This document shows, piece after piece, positions 22,408 through 35,268 of a stretch of DNA of 64,000 nt (the stretch's first letter is position 1; every line of letters starts with the position of its first letter). The notes under the pieces were generated by a model, which was given only the letters and a program-made list of their open reading frames with translations, was not told where the DNA came from and searched no databases. The stretch covers positions 124,001-188,000 of the forward strand of contig JALLLS010000057.1 of the NCBI GenBank assembly GCA_025094145.1. Reading direction: 5' to 3'. Both the position numbers and the translations under genes were made by a program. The DNA is from Spinellus fusiger. Lineage: Eukaryota; Mucoromycota; Mucoromycetes; Mucorales; Phycomycetaceae.

Positions 22408-25181
22408 ATGCCACCCAAGAAAAGAACTCCCCAGGCACAGAACAACGAAGAAGCCGACCAGCCTTTCCAGGCGGTCATTCTCACAGACAGCTTTGATGAA
22501 AGGTTTCTTCCTATTTCTCATGACGTGCCTCGAGTAAGCCTCTAGGGTAGTGTGTTGACAGCAGTTGCTTATAAGAGAGAGAGAGTAGTGCCTTATGCCC
22601 CTGTGTAATATCCCCTTGATTGAATACACACTGGAAGTTCTGGCGACGGCTGTTGTGGAAGAAGTGTTTATTGTCTGCACTTCTCATATTGATACGATCA
22701 AGGCCTATTTTGAGTGAGTTTATATTTTATATTCTAGAGAGAGGACTTTGTCGAGGAAAAGAACACTTATTTTGTTGTATTAGGCACTCGGCCTGGACAA
22801 GTCCACAGTCTAGCCTGGTGGTGCAGATTGTGCAAACACCCGACTGCATGTCTGTGGGCGATGCTCTTCGTGAATTGGATGCTCGACAGTTGATCCACTC
22901 TGATTTTATCCTTACTACGGGTGATTTGGTTTCTAATATGAAACTGGACAAGGCCATGGAGGCCCACCGTGCTCGTAAAAAGACAGATAAGAATGCAATC
23001 ATGACAATGGTATTGAAAGAGGCCACCTGCGCCCATCCCTCCCGGTAAGTATCATCTTCTCCTATGGCTCCAATGGATATCCATATAAGAAAGAGAAAGA
23101 GAAAGAGAAAGAGAAAGAGAAACTGATCTACAGAGACTGCTCTAGACCCAAGGACACCACCAGCGTATTTGTATTGGATCCCAAGACAGACCGCTGCCTG
23201 TTCTATGAATCTGTCACTGCCATCCCACGCAAAAGCTGTATGGAAATTTCCCCTGAAATCTTCGAGAAACGCACCCACGTTGAATTCCGCAACGATCTTG
23301 TGGATCCTCGCCTGGACATTTGTTCTGTGGAAGTAAGTGGCAATGGCAACTATGTACTCATGGCCCTCAGGTTCCTGCTTTATTATCAGAGAACTTTGAC
23401 TGGCAGCGTCTTCGTCGTGATTTTGTGCATGGAATTCTCACCTCAGACATTCTTGGCAAAACCATCTATACCCATATTGTGTCTGAGCCTTATGTTGCGC
23501 GGGTGGAGAATGAGCAATTGTTTGCGACAGTGAGGTAACTAAATAGAAAGAGAAAGAGAAAGAGAAAAAGGAATTCATCTGTCTTTTCTCTCTTTCTCTT
23601 GTGTATAGTAAACATCTTTTGAACCGTTGGGCATTTCCCATGGTCCCAGAGACAAATCTCAAGCAAGGAGACGATTATGAGTTTGCAAGAGGCAATATCT
23701 ACATGTCTGGCAATGTATCTCTTTCACGGTAGAGTGGTCTATAAGCATAGGATCTTGCTACTACAGTGAACTTATACCTCAACACACTCATCAGATCCTG
23801 CATCATTGATGAGCAAGTGCAGATTGGCTCAGGCACTGTCATTGGCAAAGACACCCGTGTGAGTGGCTCCATCATTGGACGCAACTGCCACATTGGTGAT
23901 AATGTTGTATTGCAAGGTGCCTATGTATGGGATGGCTGTGTGATTGAAAACAACTGCAAAGTCACAGACAGCATTCTTGCTTACAATGTGACACTCTTGG
24001 AAGGCACGATCATTGAAAAGGGTTCTTTGGTATCTGTGGGTGTAAGTGGATCCGACAGTAAGAACAGGAGAAAAAGAGTAGGACTCATAGAAAAAGATGT
24101 CTGATTAGGTCTCCATGGGTCCTAAAGAACATCTTCCCAAGTATTCTAAGCTCAGTCTAGTGCCTCAACCCAAGGACACTGTGTTTGAAGATAGTGACGA
24201 AGAAGAAGAAACACCCGAAGGTAATGCATGGCCCACACTGAGCAATTGAAAAGGAAGAAGGAGAGAGAGAGAGAGAGAAGAATAGACACTCACAGTTGGG
24301 ATATTCAGTACAGCAGGTTGGACTGAGGGGTCATCATCCACCTGTGTATGCATGGGTGGATCGTGTAGGAGATGATGATGAGGTGGACATTCGCAATGTA
24401 AAGTTGGGTTCTTTGGGTAGGTTGGATTGCATTTCTTTTCTTTTCCTTCATCACCCAACTCAACTCTTCCTTTGTAGCCTTTGATCTGGCAGATCTTGTG
24501 CTTAAAGACCACGAAATGTCAGACAGTGCTTCTGAAGTAGGCGATGTATCCGACTCGGACTCAGACAGTGGCTCCATCAGCGGCGCATGGAATCTTGGCT
24601 CCTCTGCACCCACTGCAAAACAATCCGCAGACTTCAAGAATGAAATTGCACAGACCATTGTCCGCTCTTTGGTGGAGAACCACGGTGTCGACACGGCTGC
24701 CCTTGAAATCACAGGCCTGCGCATGTCCAGCAACGGCACCTACACCCAAGTCCGAGAAGTGCTGGTGCCTGCTCTGATGGACCACCTTGATATGAATAAC
24801 CCTGTGAGCAGCATGAAGTCTGTGTTTGCCAAGTGGGGCGCACTGATTACAAAAGTAACCCACGGACTGGAGGATCAGGCCCACATCATCCAGATGCTAC
24901 AGGTACATAAAAGAGGGGTTTCCCTTGGGGACGCAGCTCATAAAGAGAAATAGGTCCACTGTGCTTCACAAGAAGCCCATTCAAAGCTGTTCTTGGGAGC
25001 ACTTCAATTGCTGTACAATGCAGATGTGATTGAAGAGGAGGCTGTGATGATGTGGTACACTTCAGAGGCTTCAAAATCAGGGACTGCTGCTGAGAAGAAA
25101 CTAAGGGAAAAGTCTACTGTGTTTGTAGAATGGTTAAATGAGGCAGAAGAGGAGTCTGAAGAAGATAGTGAGGAAGACTAG
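22408..25181 (+). CDS. GCD6: Translation initiation factor eIF2B, epsilon (catalytic) subunit
   Basis: Catalytic guanine-nucleotide exchange subunit for eIF2 and target of stress-regulated translation. Eleven exons: 22408-22533, 22589-22713, 22784-23044, 23134-23332, 23371-23534, 23609-23728, 23795-24041, 24109-24220, 24309-24416, 24478-24902, 24954-25181; 705 codons (704 aa), close to yeast Gcd6 (712). N-terminal nucleotidyltransferase-like fold (QAVILTDSFDERFLPIS, PLCNIPLIEYTLEVL, SVGDALRELD, FILTTGDLV). Left-handed beta-helix hexapeptides (IDEQVQIGSGTVIG..., IIGRNCHIGDNVVLQGAYVWDGC). An acidic linker is followed by a C-terminal W2/HEAT domain (residues about 540-704) with VMMWYTSEAS and the acidic tail EAEEESEEDSEED needed for eIF2 binding. 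Very confident. Confidence 0.95.
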
Positions 25182-25309
25182 TGGCTGTGTTTCAATAGAA
25201 TCCTACTTCTCGTCTCGAGTGAGTGGCTTTGTGTGACTGTTTATCGTGTTTAACACCAAGACTCGGTATTTTGAGCTTCTTGTTCTTGTTCTTATTCATT
25301 TCTATTCTC

Positions 25310-25954
25310 ATGACTACGTCCAACATTATTGGGTCGCTTGTTTTCTGCCCTGAATGTGGAAACCTTCTTGACATGGCGGGGGGGATAGTGACATTTTGTT
25401 ATGTCAACAGTGTAGTTTTGCTTACAAGACGGCAGGTGAGTGAACGACGCCTTTTTTATATATATTTTATTTCTCCCTTCTACTGCCGCTGTTCTCTTTG
25501 GTAGCGTAGTGTGACTGTGTCTAATACCACCCATACAGGGGATGAGTCTACCAAAGTAGTGACAGGGTCTTCTGAGCGTGCGTTCCAGTCGTCTCTCAAG
25601 GCCAAACGTCACCTGGTACAACAGACACAGCAGAAAGAAGCAGAGGCTATGGTAAGGCAGTCTGTGTTAGGAGTGTGTGTACTAGCGAGTCACTTATACT
25701 CTCTTATCTACTCAGATCAAGGAGAAATGCCCAAGCTGTGGTCATGATGAGATGGCTTATCACACAATGCAGTTGCGTTCTGCTGATGAAGGACAGACTG
25801 TATTCTACAACTGTAAGAAATGCGGGTAAGCTACATTCTATATCTATTGGCAGAGGAGATAGCCCTTCCCCCTCCGTTGTTGCTGTTATTGTTCTCGATT
25901 GGATGCTAACTGTGTGTTGTGTGGCATAGTTACAAGTACAAGCTCAATTCTTAA
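25310..25954 (+). CDS. RPA12: RNA polymerase I subunit A12 (Rpa12), with an out-of-frame segment in the N-terminal ribbon
   Basis: TFIIS-like Pol I subunit for RNA cleavage and termination. Exons: 25310-25435, 25505-25651, 25716-25825, 25930-25954. The start MTTSNIIGSLVFCPECGNLL matches the family; the C-terminal ribbon KCPSCGHDEMAYHTMQLRSADEGQTVFYNCKKCGYKYK is intact, with the RSADE acidic loop that enters the polymerase active site. The second half of the first zinc ribbon (25381-25435) is odd: in the annotated frame its CxxC is missing, while one frame over it reads ILLCQQCSFAYKTA. A seven-G run at 25378-25384 is the obvious place for a single-base loss, but a second shift near the intron is then needed. 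Either an assembly error or a real change. Confidence 0.85.
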
Positions 25955-26137
25955 TACCCTACGAGGGACAGTGTCTTCGCCTTTTCTTCCTTCTCACTAT
26001 GTAAATTATACAGTCATCATCTTACTCGCTGGAGTCTATTTTATTATTATTTCTTATAAAATGCCATGTCATCACACAAGAGAGAGAGATTCATACTCTA
26101 TTCACTTTCTTCTTTTGCTGTGTTTACCTCTCCTTCT

Positions 26138-27434
26138 ATGTCTAAAGACGCCTATCCACTCTCCTGTCATCATTGTCTATCTCAGATGGTGGTGTATGAA
26201 GAAGCTGACTTTTTCATGACAGACTGTAGCCATCTATTATGTACACCCTGTCTGCGAGAGAAAGGATCCAAAGAGAGATCCAAAGAGAGATCTGAAGAGA
26301 GAGAACAGACGCTGCAGAATAGAATAGAAAATAAGATAGGATACTGCCCCCTCTGTAAAAAGACCTGTGATGCTGTGCTTGTGGGTGAAGAGGTAATATC
26401 ACACCTGTCTTGAGAGAGAGAGAGGGAAATGGTATCGTTATTCAATGGAATGTCTTTAATGCATAATAAAGATACCCGACACACTTCATCGGTTCTTAAA
26501 ATCACCTAAAACACTGCTGGAAGATACAGAAAAAGTGATTCATGTAAGTCATCTTTCTCCTATTGACAGAGTATTCTGATGTCAATGAAGTTCCAAATGA
26601 AGCACCTCCAAGTGCTGGTGAGAGTGCTGAGAGAGAAGAATGAGAAGCAGAAGTATCTTCTGGAGCAGATTCGTGGAGAGTTATTAGCAGCAAAGGACCT
26701 CAAAATGTACAAGAGAAAGCAGGAAAGACATCATCTTATGTTATTAGGCAGCTTTACCAGGTGTCCAAGGAGAATGAACAGCTAAGGCAGTGTCTATCTG
26801 ACCAGCAGAGTGAAATTCATTCTACAGTGCCCTACCATTCCAAAGTGCATGCAGAGTATGTTGTGTAGGGTGTAGGATGTAAGATGTATAGAATAGTATG
26901 TAATGCCCTGTATAACGTAGAATTGAAAACACTCCATGGTATGGGTTCTATCCTCCTCAACGCATTCGTCAAGCCCCCATTCAACACATTCGTCAAGCAA
27001 GTGGCCTCTACACTATTCATGCTATTGTTATATTTGTATTTATCTTTATCTTTTCAATAGAATGAATCAGAAACTCCAATGCCACTCTACTCTACCAAGA
27101 AGCAGAAGGATTGGCCTTGTTACAATGACTCTTCTTTCTGCAGGAAAGGAGGCCTTTATTACACCAGAAAGAGACTCTGTTCTCAGAATGAAAATGCCAT
27201 GTCCATGTGGAGGTAGGCTATGGATTCCTGTGCATAATAGACACATGCGCTAGAGAAGATGGAAAAGAAGAAGACTGACTGTGCTTCTCTCCTCTATTCA
27301 ACAGTCCCTACAAGAGTAACCTTGGTGTCTATAGAGAATTGGATCCATCCAATACTAGACATCTGCCCCAACCCTTTTCACAGGCACAAAACACTTCTCT
27401 CCAGCCATGGTCTCCTATGCACCCTACAGACTAA
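26138..27434 (+). CDS. RING-finger protein of the ZIP3/RNF212/HEI10 type, one apparent frameshift
   Basis: Family members are SUMO or ubiquitin E3 ligases at meiotic crossover sites. Exons: 26138-26392, 26472-26543, 26570-26855, 27144-27212, 27305-27434. A complete C3HC4 RING sits at the N-terminus (CHHC at residue 9, DCSHLLCTPC, CPLCKKTC). It is followed by FLKSPKTLLEDTEKVIH and a coiled coil (FQMKHLQVLVRVLREKNEKQ...), the layout seen in RNF212 proteins. The frame breaks at the A-run 26702-26705: one more A would continue it as NVQEKAGKTSSYVIRQLYQ and make 270 aa, and exons 4-5 then fit in phase. The tail is Ser/Pro/Gln-rich. The RING and coiled coil are clear; the precise subfamily is inferred. 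Confidence 0.65.
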
Positions 27435-27787
27435 ATATTTTATTGCTCTCCAGTGCCCTATCTGCACTCAACCAATAAAGAATAGCTTATGTTTCTGCTC
27501 TGTTCTATTGATGATGATGATAAAATAACACTTCCCAGCAGAACCATTGATACTGCCCAGTCCACTCTTTGGCTGGAGGATTCTCCTTGTGACAGTCACC
27601 CTATGGGATCACTTTCTCCGCTCTTCTCTTTGGAATCCTCTACTTTTTGCTCTTTCTTTCTTACTCTTTTCACTCTTCTTTTATCTACACTCCCCTGTGG
27701 CCTCCCATCTCATTCTCATTCTCATTCTCTCTCTTTTTTGTTCTCTCATTCTCTCTCTCTTTTGTTCTCTCTCATTCTCTCTCTTTT
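27435..27787. other. Short intergenic region with polyadenylation signal
   Basis: AATAAAG at 27474-27480 about 40 bp after the RING-gene stop is a probable polyadenylation signal. The remainder is CT-rich (TTCTCTCTC repeats 27710-27785) leading to the GID7-like start; long ORFs here are low-complexity. Confidence 0.55.
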
Positions 27788-30299
27788 ATGCAACTCATTC
27801 AACCCACAGAAAACAGCAGTCCCTCCTTCTGTGTCTCTTCAGAGAGTCTTGCAGAAAAGGTGAACAAAGATGAGCTGGTGCGTCTTCTTCTACAGTCACT
27901 AAAGGACCTTGACTATCAGTAAGTGTTGATTCTTTCTCTCTCTTCTTTATGCATTCCCCCCACCTGCCTGTGCATTGACACCAATAAAAGAAAACATGTG
28001 TTGATACTTGCATGGTTATTGCAGTGGATCTGCTAAATTACTAGAACAAGAGTCAGGCATCACCCTTGAACCAGAAAACGTCATCTTGTTTCGTCAGGCT
28101 ATTCTAACAGGCCAATGGTCCAATGCAGAAACACTCCTGGACTCCATGTCTTTGGCCCAGCCTAAACAAAAAACCCACATCATCTTTCTTATTCGACAGC
28201 AACGGTTCCTGGAGTTGTTGGAGAAGAAAAAGACCCTCAAGGCCTTGTATATTCTCAGAACTCAATTGACGCCCCTTGCCATTAATATGGACCGTGTACA
28301 TGAACTGTCCAGGTAATTACATATCCTTGATCAAAAATGTGAAGAAGGAAGGGTCATTTCTCTTGGTGTGTCTTTCAAGCCAACCTACCTGCTTCCCGTC
28401 CTTCTTTGTCTTTTTTGTTTTTGTTTTTATGTCTTGGTGAAGGGAGGGAGCTCTAGGGAAGGGAGAGATTGACACAGAATGTCTATAGCCTGGTCCTCTG
28501 TTCAACTCCCGACGATGTAAAGCAGCAAGCACAATGGGATGGCGCCGATGGAAAATCAAGAGAATTGCTCTTGGTGGAACTACAGCGTAAGTCAGTTTTA
28601 TAGAAAAGAAGAGAAAGAGAAAAGAAGGAAGACATCATCCAACAGCAGATCCATCTATTCATCTCCATCTCCACATATCTCTGTATCTCTGTATTCATGT
28701 ATCTGTTAGGCCATATGTTGCCTGCTATGATTCCCAGAGAGCGTATGATGACACTTCTCCATCAGGCATTTGAGTGGCAGAGAAAGGGATGTCTTTACCA
28801 TGATAGCAGCGAAGCCAATTACTCATTACTCTCGGACCATGTATGCGATAAGTATGTAGGAAGAAACAAGAAAGACTGTTCTATAGACACTACTGACCTA
28901 CTGACTGGTTGTGGTTGTGCATTGAATAGAAGCCACTTCCCTGCTACCACCATTCGTATTCTTAAGGGACATGCTGATGAAGTATGGCATCTTGCCTTTT
29001 CTCACAATGGTCAGTATCTGGCTTCTGTCTCAAAAGACACAACATGCACTATATGGGATGTGAAGGTACAGTGTTCTTTGAGAGTGGAAGAAAACAAGTG
29101 TCTTGGAGGAGTGTCCATGCTGACCCCATGAGAAACATCATAGACATTTGATATCAAACAAGTCTTAAGGGGAGTGTCCAATAGCAGTTCCTACTGTGAG
29201 TGGTCTCCGGATGACTCTACTCTCTTAATGTGTGGATGCGACTTCACACTAAGACTATGGGACCCTATGGTAAGAAGATATAAATACATGTGTGTGCTTA
29301 CAGAGATGGCTGCACTATTAGACTGGGGAACTGTTACAAACCTTTCCTAAGCATGAGGACCAAGTGACAAGTTGTGTATGGCTTCCCGATGGAAGACACT
29401 TTCTCTCTGGTGGATGTGATAAAAAGATCATTCTGTGGGTAGGTTGTCTTGATAGGAGACAAAGAAGTATATTCACCCTTATAGCGTGTGGATGGTACAC
29501 TGGTCAACTCATGGGCAGTAGAGCGTATTCTTGATATGAAAATGTCGCATGATGGCCATCGTCTTGTTGTCGTGAGCTATGAGAAAAAGATATCTGTTTA
29601 TGACTTTAATCCACAACACTTGAATGAAGTTTAGTAAGTATTTTCTAGCGCAGAAGGAGGGCAATACTTATGCAGAGTGTGTTGTGTATAGCCAAATAGC
29701 AGAGACAGAAGCCATTACTTCCTTGTCGTTGAGTCGGGATGGTCAATATGCCCTTGTCAATGTAAAAGAGTCCCAAGAATTGCATTTATGGCATTTGGAA
29801 GAAAAGAAAATGGTGCGCAGATACACAGGACAGAAGCAAGAGGCCTATATTATCCGATCAGCCTTGGGTGGTGTGGATGAGTCTTTTGTACTGAGTGGGA
29901 GTGAAGGTCAGTTGGGTGGTATTTTTGCCTGTCTATTTGCCTGTCTATTTACCTGTCTATCTTCCACACAGATAATTGCGTGTATATATGGAGTAGAGAA
30001 CACCAACATCTTTTAGAAGTACTGGAGGGGCACACTGGGGTTGTGAATTCTGTTTGCTGGTATCCAGGCACACCTGTTATGTTTGCCTCTGCCAGTGATG
30101 ATGGTACCATTCGAATGTAAGTTATACAGTGGATAAACAAAACAAAACAAAAAGAAGAATAACTCACAGTGTATCTGTATATAGTTGGGGAATTGCTAAA
30201 AAGAATTCACCGCTACCATCGACCTCTTCTTCCTCTTCTTCTTCACTACTGCTACCACTGCTACCCTCTGAAGATGTAAAGGGGAAAGTAAAAGTATAA
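27788..30299 (+). CDS. GID7: CTLH/WD40 protein, GID7 / WDR26 homologue
   Basis: Subunit of the GID/CTLH E3 ubiquitin ligase that degrades gluconeogenic enzymes in yeast. Exons: 27788-27918, 28025-28312, 28489-28586, 28710-29065, 29144-29269, 29322-29438, 29485-29633, 29692-29906, 29972-30116, 30185-30299; 580 codons (579 aa), phases exact. N-terminal LisH/CTLH helices (VRLLLQSLKDLDYHGSAKLLEQESG; FRQAILTGQWSNAETLLDSM), then a CRA-like segment. Seven WD-type blades follow: ILKGHADEVWHLAFSHNG, DFTLRLWDP, KHEDQVTSCVWLPDG, LSGGCDKKIILW, SYEKKISVYDF, CVYIWSREHQH, GHTGVVNSVCWYPG with SASDDGTIRIWG. A Ser-rich tail ends the protein. The start at 27788 is in frame with the CTLH region and needs no upstream exon. 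Confidence 0.9.
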
Positions 30300-30775
30300 T
30301 CGTCCATTATTCTTATTTCTTTTATTCTTATTTTTTTATCCTTTTTTTATCTTTTTTTATATTCCTTTTTTGTCTCTCTTTCTTTTCAATATGAATACTT
30401 ATGTTCTTCATTTCATAACAGAAATATACCACTTCCAATAAACTAGCACACATACACACATATTTATTTATATTTATAAATATATATAGTAAAAAAGATA
30501 CCAGAAGAAATGACAGCAAAGGAAAAAAGGGGACTTTGTTGTCGGACATTCAATAGATACAGAGACTATAAATTGAATTCATGGACACACCCTTTCTTCC
30601 CCTTTCTTTTTATATCTCTATTTTCTTATATATTTTCTTATATACTCTATTTTATATTTTCTTCTTTATTATTATTGATAGTATAGAGCCAATAACTCAT
30701 AGCAGGAAATAATAGCAGACACCCCCAAAGAGCCTACAGAGGATACAACCTGCCAACGAGAAGCACCAGAAAGAA
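30300..30775. other. Intergenic region GID7 / VPS41
   Basis: Head-to-tail gap of 476 bp, very T-rich (TTTTTATC and TTTCTTATA runs). Probable terminator of GID7 and promoter of VPS41; no gene. Confidence 0.55.
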
Positions 30776-33700
30776 ATGTCTTTTCCTGTAGACCCCACGG
30801 ACAAAAGCACCCTCACGACACTCAGCTTCTCAGAAAGTAATGTCGAGATAACAGAAGAACCAGAGTCACTGGAGATTGAGGCAGCTTCAGAAGAGGAAGA
30901 CACTGAAGGGTCTTTTGACTCGGAGGCAACAGACGAAGACGACGACGAAGACGACGAATCAAACGAAGAGCCAAAACTACGGTACCGTCGTGTAGGAGCA
31001 GGCGTACGAGATTTGTTAGGAAAAGACGCTGCTTCTACGTTACGAGTATCCGACAAGTTTGTGGTGAGGGAAAAAAAAAGAAAGAAAGAAAAAAGAAAGA
31101 AAAAAGAAAGCTTGATTAATAGAGGGCTATTCTATACTACTTCCAATATATTCAACTAAAAATGATGAATGGCTGATATCTATACGCACTTCCTCTGCAT
31201 TTGTTTTATTTCTTTGTGGTGAACACCCACACCACCAAAGGCACTGGGAACACACTGGGGATGTGTGCATATCCTTGACTTTGAAGGAAATGTCATCAAG
31301 AGTTTCCAGCACCACTCCACGACTGTCAATGACATCTCCATTGATAGTGCAGATGAATACGTAGCCAGTGCTTCTGATGATGGTAAATGTCACTGCCTAA
31401 TGCTTTTTCTTTTTCTTGATCATTGTAGAGGCTTTTGCAGAATAACTGCTGAGCATAGGAAAGGTGTATATCTATGCCCTTTATACTTCCGAGATCCTCC
31501 ATTTCAACTATAGAAGACCAGTGAAGACAGTAGCATTGGATCCAGGGTATGCCCACAAATCTACCCGCCAGTTTGTATCCGGAGGCATGGCTGAGCAGTT
31601 GATTATGAATGAAAAGGGATGGCTAGGACACAGAGACACTGTTCTTCATGCCAACGAAGGACCTGTTTACTCCATTCAATGGAAAGGCAGTTTTATTGCA
31701 TGGGCTAATGATAAGGGTGTTAAAATGTATGACACAAACACACATCTCCGCATCACCTACATCGATCGACCTGCGAATAGTCCAAGAGCAGATCTGTACA
31801 AGTGCAGAATGTGTTGGAAGGATGAAACAACACTGTTGATTGCATGGGCAGACACTGTGAAAGTGGCTGTAGTGAGAGTAAGCAAGGTATTTAGAGTACA
31901 GTCATCCCTACTGACACCTCTCTTACATTCCAGGAGAAGCCAAAGCAAGATCATGTACAGGGACAACCTACCCATTATGTGGAGATCATCTCTATGCTCC
32001 AGACAGACTATATTATATGTGGCATTGCCCCCTTCAACGACACGCTTCTTTTGTTGGCCTACATCATTGAGGACGACGCGGTTTCTTTGAATGCAGACTC
32101 ACAGGACCCAGAGAGTCAAAGAAAACGACTGGCATCCCGTCCAGAACTGCATATTATCAATGAAGACAATGAAGAGATATCAGCTGATGTACTTGCATTG
32201 CAGGGATACGAACACTACCAAGCCAATGACTATGTGCTTGAGTTCCTGAGAGGAGAAGACATGTTCTATGTATCAGGTCCAAAGGATCTTGTTGCTGCTC
32301 GTCCAAGAGACCAAGATGACCATATTGAGTGGCTATTGGACCATGAGCGTTATGGAGAAGCACTAGAAACAGCAAGAGAAGCAGCAGTGACAGGTGGAAG
32401 CAAGAGATTCAGTGTGGATGAGATTGGACATACGTATTTAAACTGGCTTGTGCTTGAGAAACAGTTTGATTTGGCTGCCAGGGAGTGCAAGGGGATTCTT
32501 CGCAATGATAAAAGCATGTGGGAGGATTGGGTGTTTAGATTCATTGAACTGGGAGAATTAAAGGTAAAGAAGAAGAAAAAAAAAGAGATGATGATGGAAA
32601 AGAAAAAGAGAAAGAAAGAAAGAAGAAAAAGACAGAGTGATGTAGCATTGTCTATGGTGTGTGTGGGTGTTTATTCTTATAGGCCATTGCACCTTACATC
32701 CCCATAAAAGATCCCTACCTAAGCAGCACCTTGTATGAGATTGTATTGGCGTATTTCCTCAAAAGTGATCCAGAGGTAAACAAATACCTGCATATTCCCT
32801 TGTACTGACTAGCCCAGGCTCTTTTAAAAACAATCCACAAATGGCCACGCTCTCTCTACAGTATTTCCAATGTGATTGTGGCTGTAGAAGACTATTTACC
32901 AAAAGATAAAACGAATGAGACACTGTTGGAGTGCTTGGCTGATTTGTAAGGAAAACGGGTATCTATGTATAAATAGCTCACTTTATTATTGTCTATAAAG
33001 GTACACTTACAACAATCAGCCAGACAAGGCCATTGAATATAACCTCAGGTTAAGACGCCCCAATGCATTTGAACTTATACAAGAATACAATATGTTTGAT
33101 GCCGTGAAAGACAAGGCAGTCCTATTGATGGAGTTTGATCAACATTTGATTAAGAAGGAAGAGCTTCAAGTAAAGACAGATCCTAAGGCTACTATGGGAT
33201 TACCAAAGAAAACGAGTCTTATGCCTGCTGTGCAACTCTTAGTTAAAAATACAGAAGCCATTCAGGTGAGTTGATGTGCCAAGAAGAAAAGAAAGAAAAG
33301 ACGAATTGTGTATCGATAGGGGAAAGAGATCTCTTACTTGTCTATTCACTCATCCATTCACTTGCTATGGATCCAAATAGCCCAGCAATGTAGTTAAACA
33401 ACTGTTGAAGCACAGAAGGTTTCTTTACATCTATCTCGATGCCTTGTTTGATAGAGATCGTCATCTAGGCTATGAGTTTCATGATTTACAGGCAAGTGAA
33501 TGCAATGCTTAGTGATGGCTGATGTGTATATGCGTCTTCTTTCTTCTGTGGTGTATAGGTTGAACTGTATGCTGAGTATGACTATTCAAAGCTACTCGAT
33601 TTCTTAAGAGCAAGTCATTACATTTCTTTGGAAAAGGTAAAATAACAAACAAGACTGGATAGAGGGAGGTGTATTCATCCTTAACTCTGTCTAGGCTTAT

Positions 33701-34756
33701 AAAACATGCGAGAACAAGGACTTTGTACCAGAGATGGTGTTTATTCTTGGTCGCATGGGTAATAATAAAAAGGCACTTATGCTTATTATTGGACGTATTG
33801 GAGATGTTCAAAGAGTAAGTAGTTCTCAAGCAGTCAAAAGAGTGAGGCTTCTTATGGTATTCTAGGCCATTGACTTTGCTAAAGAACAAAAAGATGATGA
33901 TCTTTGGGAGGATTTGTTGACCTATTCTATGGACAAACCCTGTAAGTGTTCTTGGCTTATCAACTGTGTTAGTCAACAGCACTCATTTCTGATTCTTTTT
34001 CTTTTTCATTCAGTATTCATTCGAGGACTACTTGAAAATGTGGGCACTGATATTGAACCTCTTCGCCTTATCAAACGTATTCCTGATGAGCTAGAAATAC
34101 CAGGACTCAAGGAATCCTTGCTAAAGATATTACAGGATTACAATCTTCAGGTAAGAGTCATGATAAACAAGGGAGCTCAATCAGTCCTGTTGATCTAGAG
34201 ATCTTTACACCAAGGTTGTGAAAAGATCCTAGTGACGGACAGTGTGTTTTTGGCAGACAGGATGTACAAGACTCAGAAGAGAGGCATACGGTGTGATCGT
34301 AAAGTATTTTTTTTGTTCAATTATCCATAGACCTTTCTTCATAGAGCTGGCTAAGGAAGATTATCTACTTACTCTTTACTTGTACATTTTCTGGTAGCGG
34401 AAGAGATGCTATGCAACTTGTGTGAAAAGACTGTGTTTGATAATGCTACCATGGATACCTCTCCCAACACTATCATCTTTTTCTGTCGACATGCTTACCA
34501 TGAAAAGTGTCTTTTGGATAAGAATGAGCCAGCTTTGAAGAGCATCACTATTCAAGCAGGCTCACTTAGCACCAAGATCAATCATGCCTCTCAATTAAAG
34601 TCAGCTAAGAATCTTGGCTGTCCAATGTGTCGAGAACAAGCAGCAGGTGGTAATGCATTTGTGAATAGAATGAAGTCTCATCGCCATGGAACTGAGCGTA
34701 AAGGATCCATCTCATCACGCCCAGAGAGTGTAAGAAGTCTTGGTGTTGTTCATTAA
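30776..34756 (+). CDS. VPS41: HOPS complex subunit VPS41
   Basis: HOPS tethers late endosomes, AP-3 vesicles and vacuoles for fusion. Fourteen exons: 30776-31063, 31241-31382, 31459-31877, 31934-32563, 32683-32775, 32818-32945, 33001-33265, 33381-33491, 33559-33636, 33695-33814, 33866-33941, 34014-34150, 34199-34298, 34398-34756; 982 codons (981 aa; yeast 992). The N-terminus is strongly acidic (residues 20-70, D/E/S), then KLRYRRVG and a WD-like propeller (ALGTHWGCVHILDFEGN, VASASDDGKVYIY). A clathrin-heavy-chain-type helical repeat follows (ALLKTIHKWPRSLYSISNVI, FLYIYLDALFDRD, FVPEMVFILGRMGN). A C-terminal RING-H2 reads CNLCEKTVF...FFCRHAYHEKC...CPMC. The intron after exon 8 starts with GC (CAG/GCAAGT at 33492). 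Confidence 0.95.
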
Positions 34757-35268
34757 GGCCTTTTTTTTTATATATATTTGTTTTTCTTTCTTTCTTGAGA
34801 AGAGGACTAAAATAAATCTGTTGTGTGTATAATTACAATCCAGATCTTAGCATAAAAAAGTGCTCTTTTTGTTATTGTTTTTTTTTGTATTGTTTTTTGT
34901 ATTAAAAATAGATCCAAATTGGAGGCATTCAAAAAGACAGTACATACACCATATTGGCTCGTCACTTAGAGGCAATAATGCACTCTACATTAAAGTAAAA
35001 AAGACTGCCATATGGGGTAATTGGATAACAATGCATGAATTCATCTTCAGTCTTTCTTCATAGGTGGATTTGTGGATTTCTCCCCTTTTATATAAATTTG
35101 TAAATATATACTCCAAACTACTGTCATCACAGCCACTGTTATTGTTGTTTATTCTTCATTCTTACTGTCATTAGTGTCATATTTGATTCTTTATCTATCT
35201 ATCTATATATATCCTTCATCTTCTCTTTTTATATATCCTCATTTGTCATTTATCATTTATCATTCAGC
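34757..35268. other. Intergenic region, T-rich
   Basis: No supported gene. A plus-strand frame at 34860-35060 starts in a poly-T run; its C-terminal part (WRHSKRQYIHHIGSSLR...) may be a transposon scrap but cannot be assigned. Confidence 0.5.

Noticed and set aside
22727..23278. 183-aa minus-strand ORF
   Set aside because: Antisense shadow of GCD6 exons 3-4, which close in phase with clear eIF2B motifs; its middle is a translated GAAAGA repeat.
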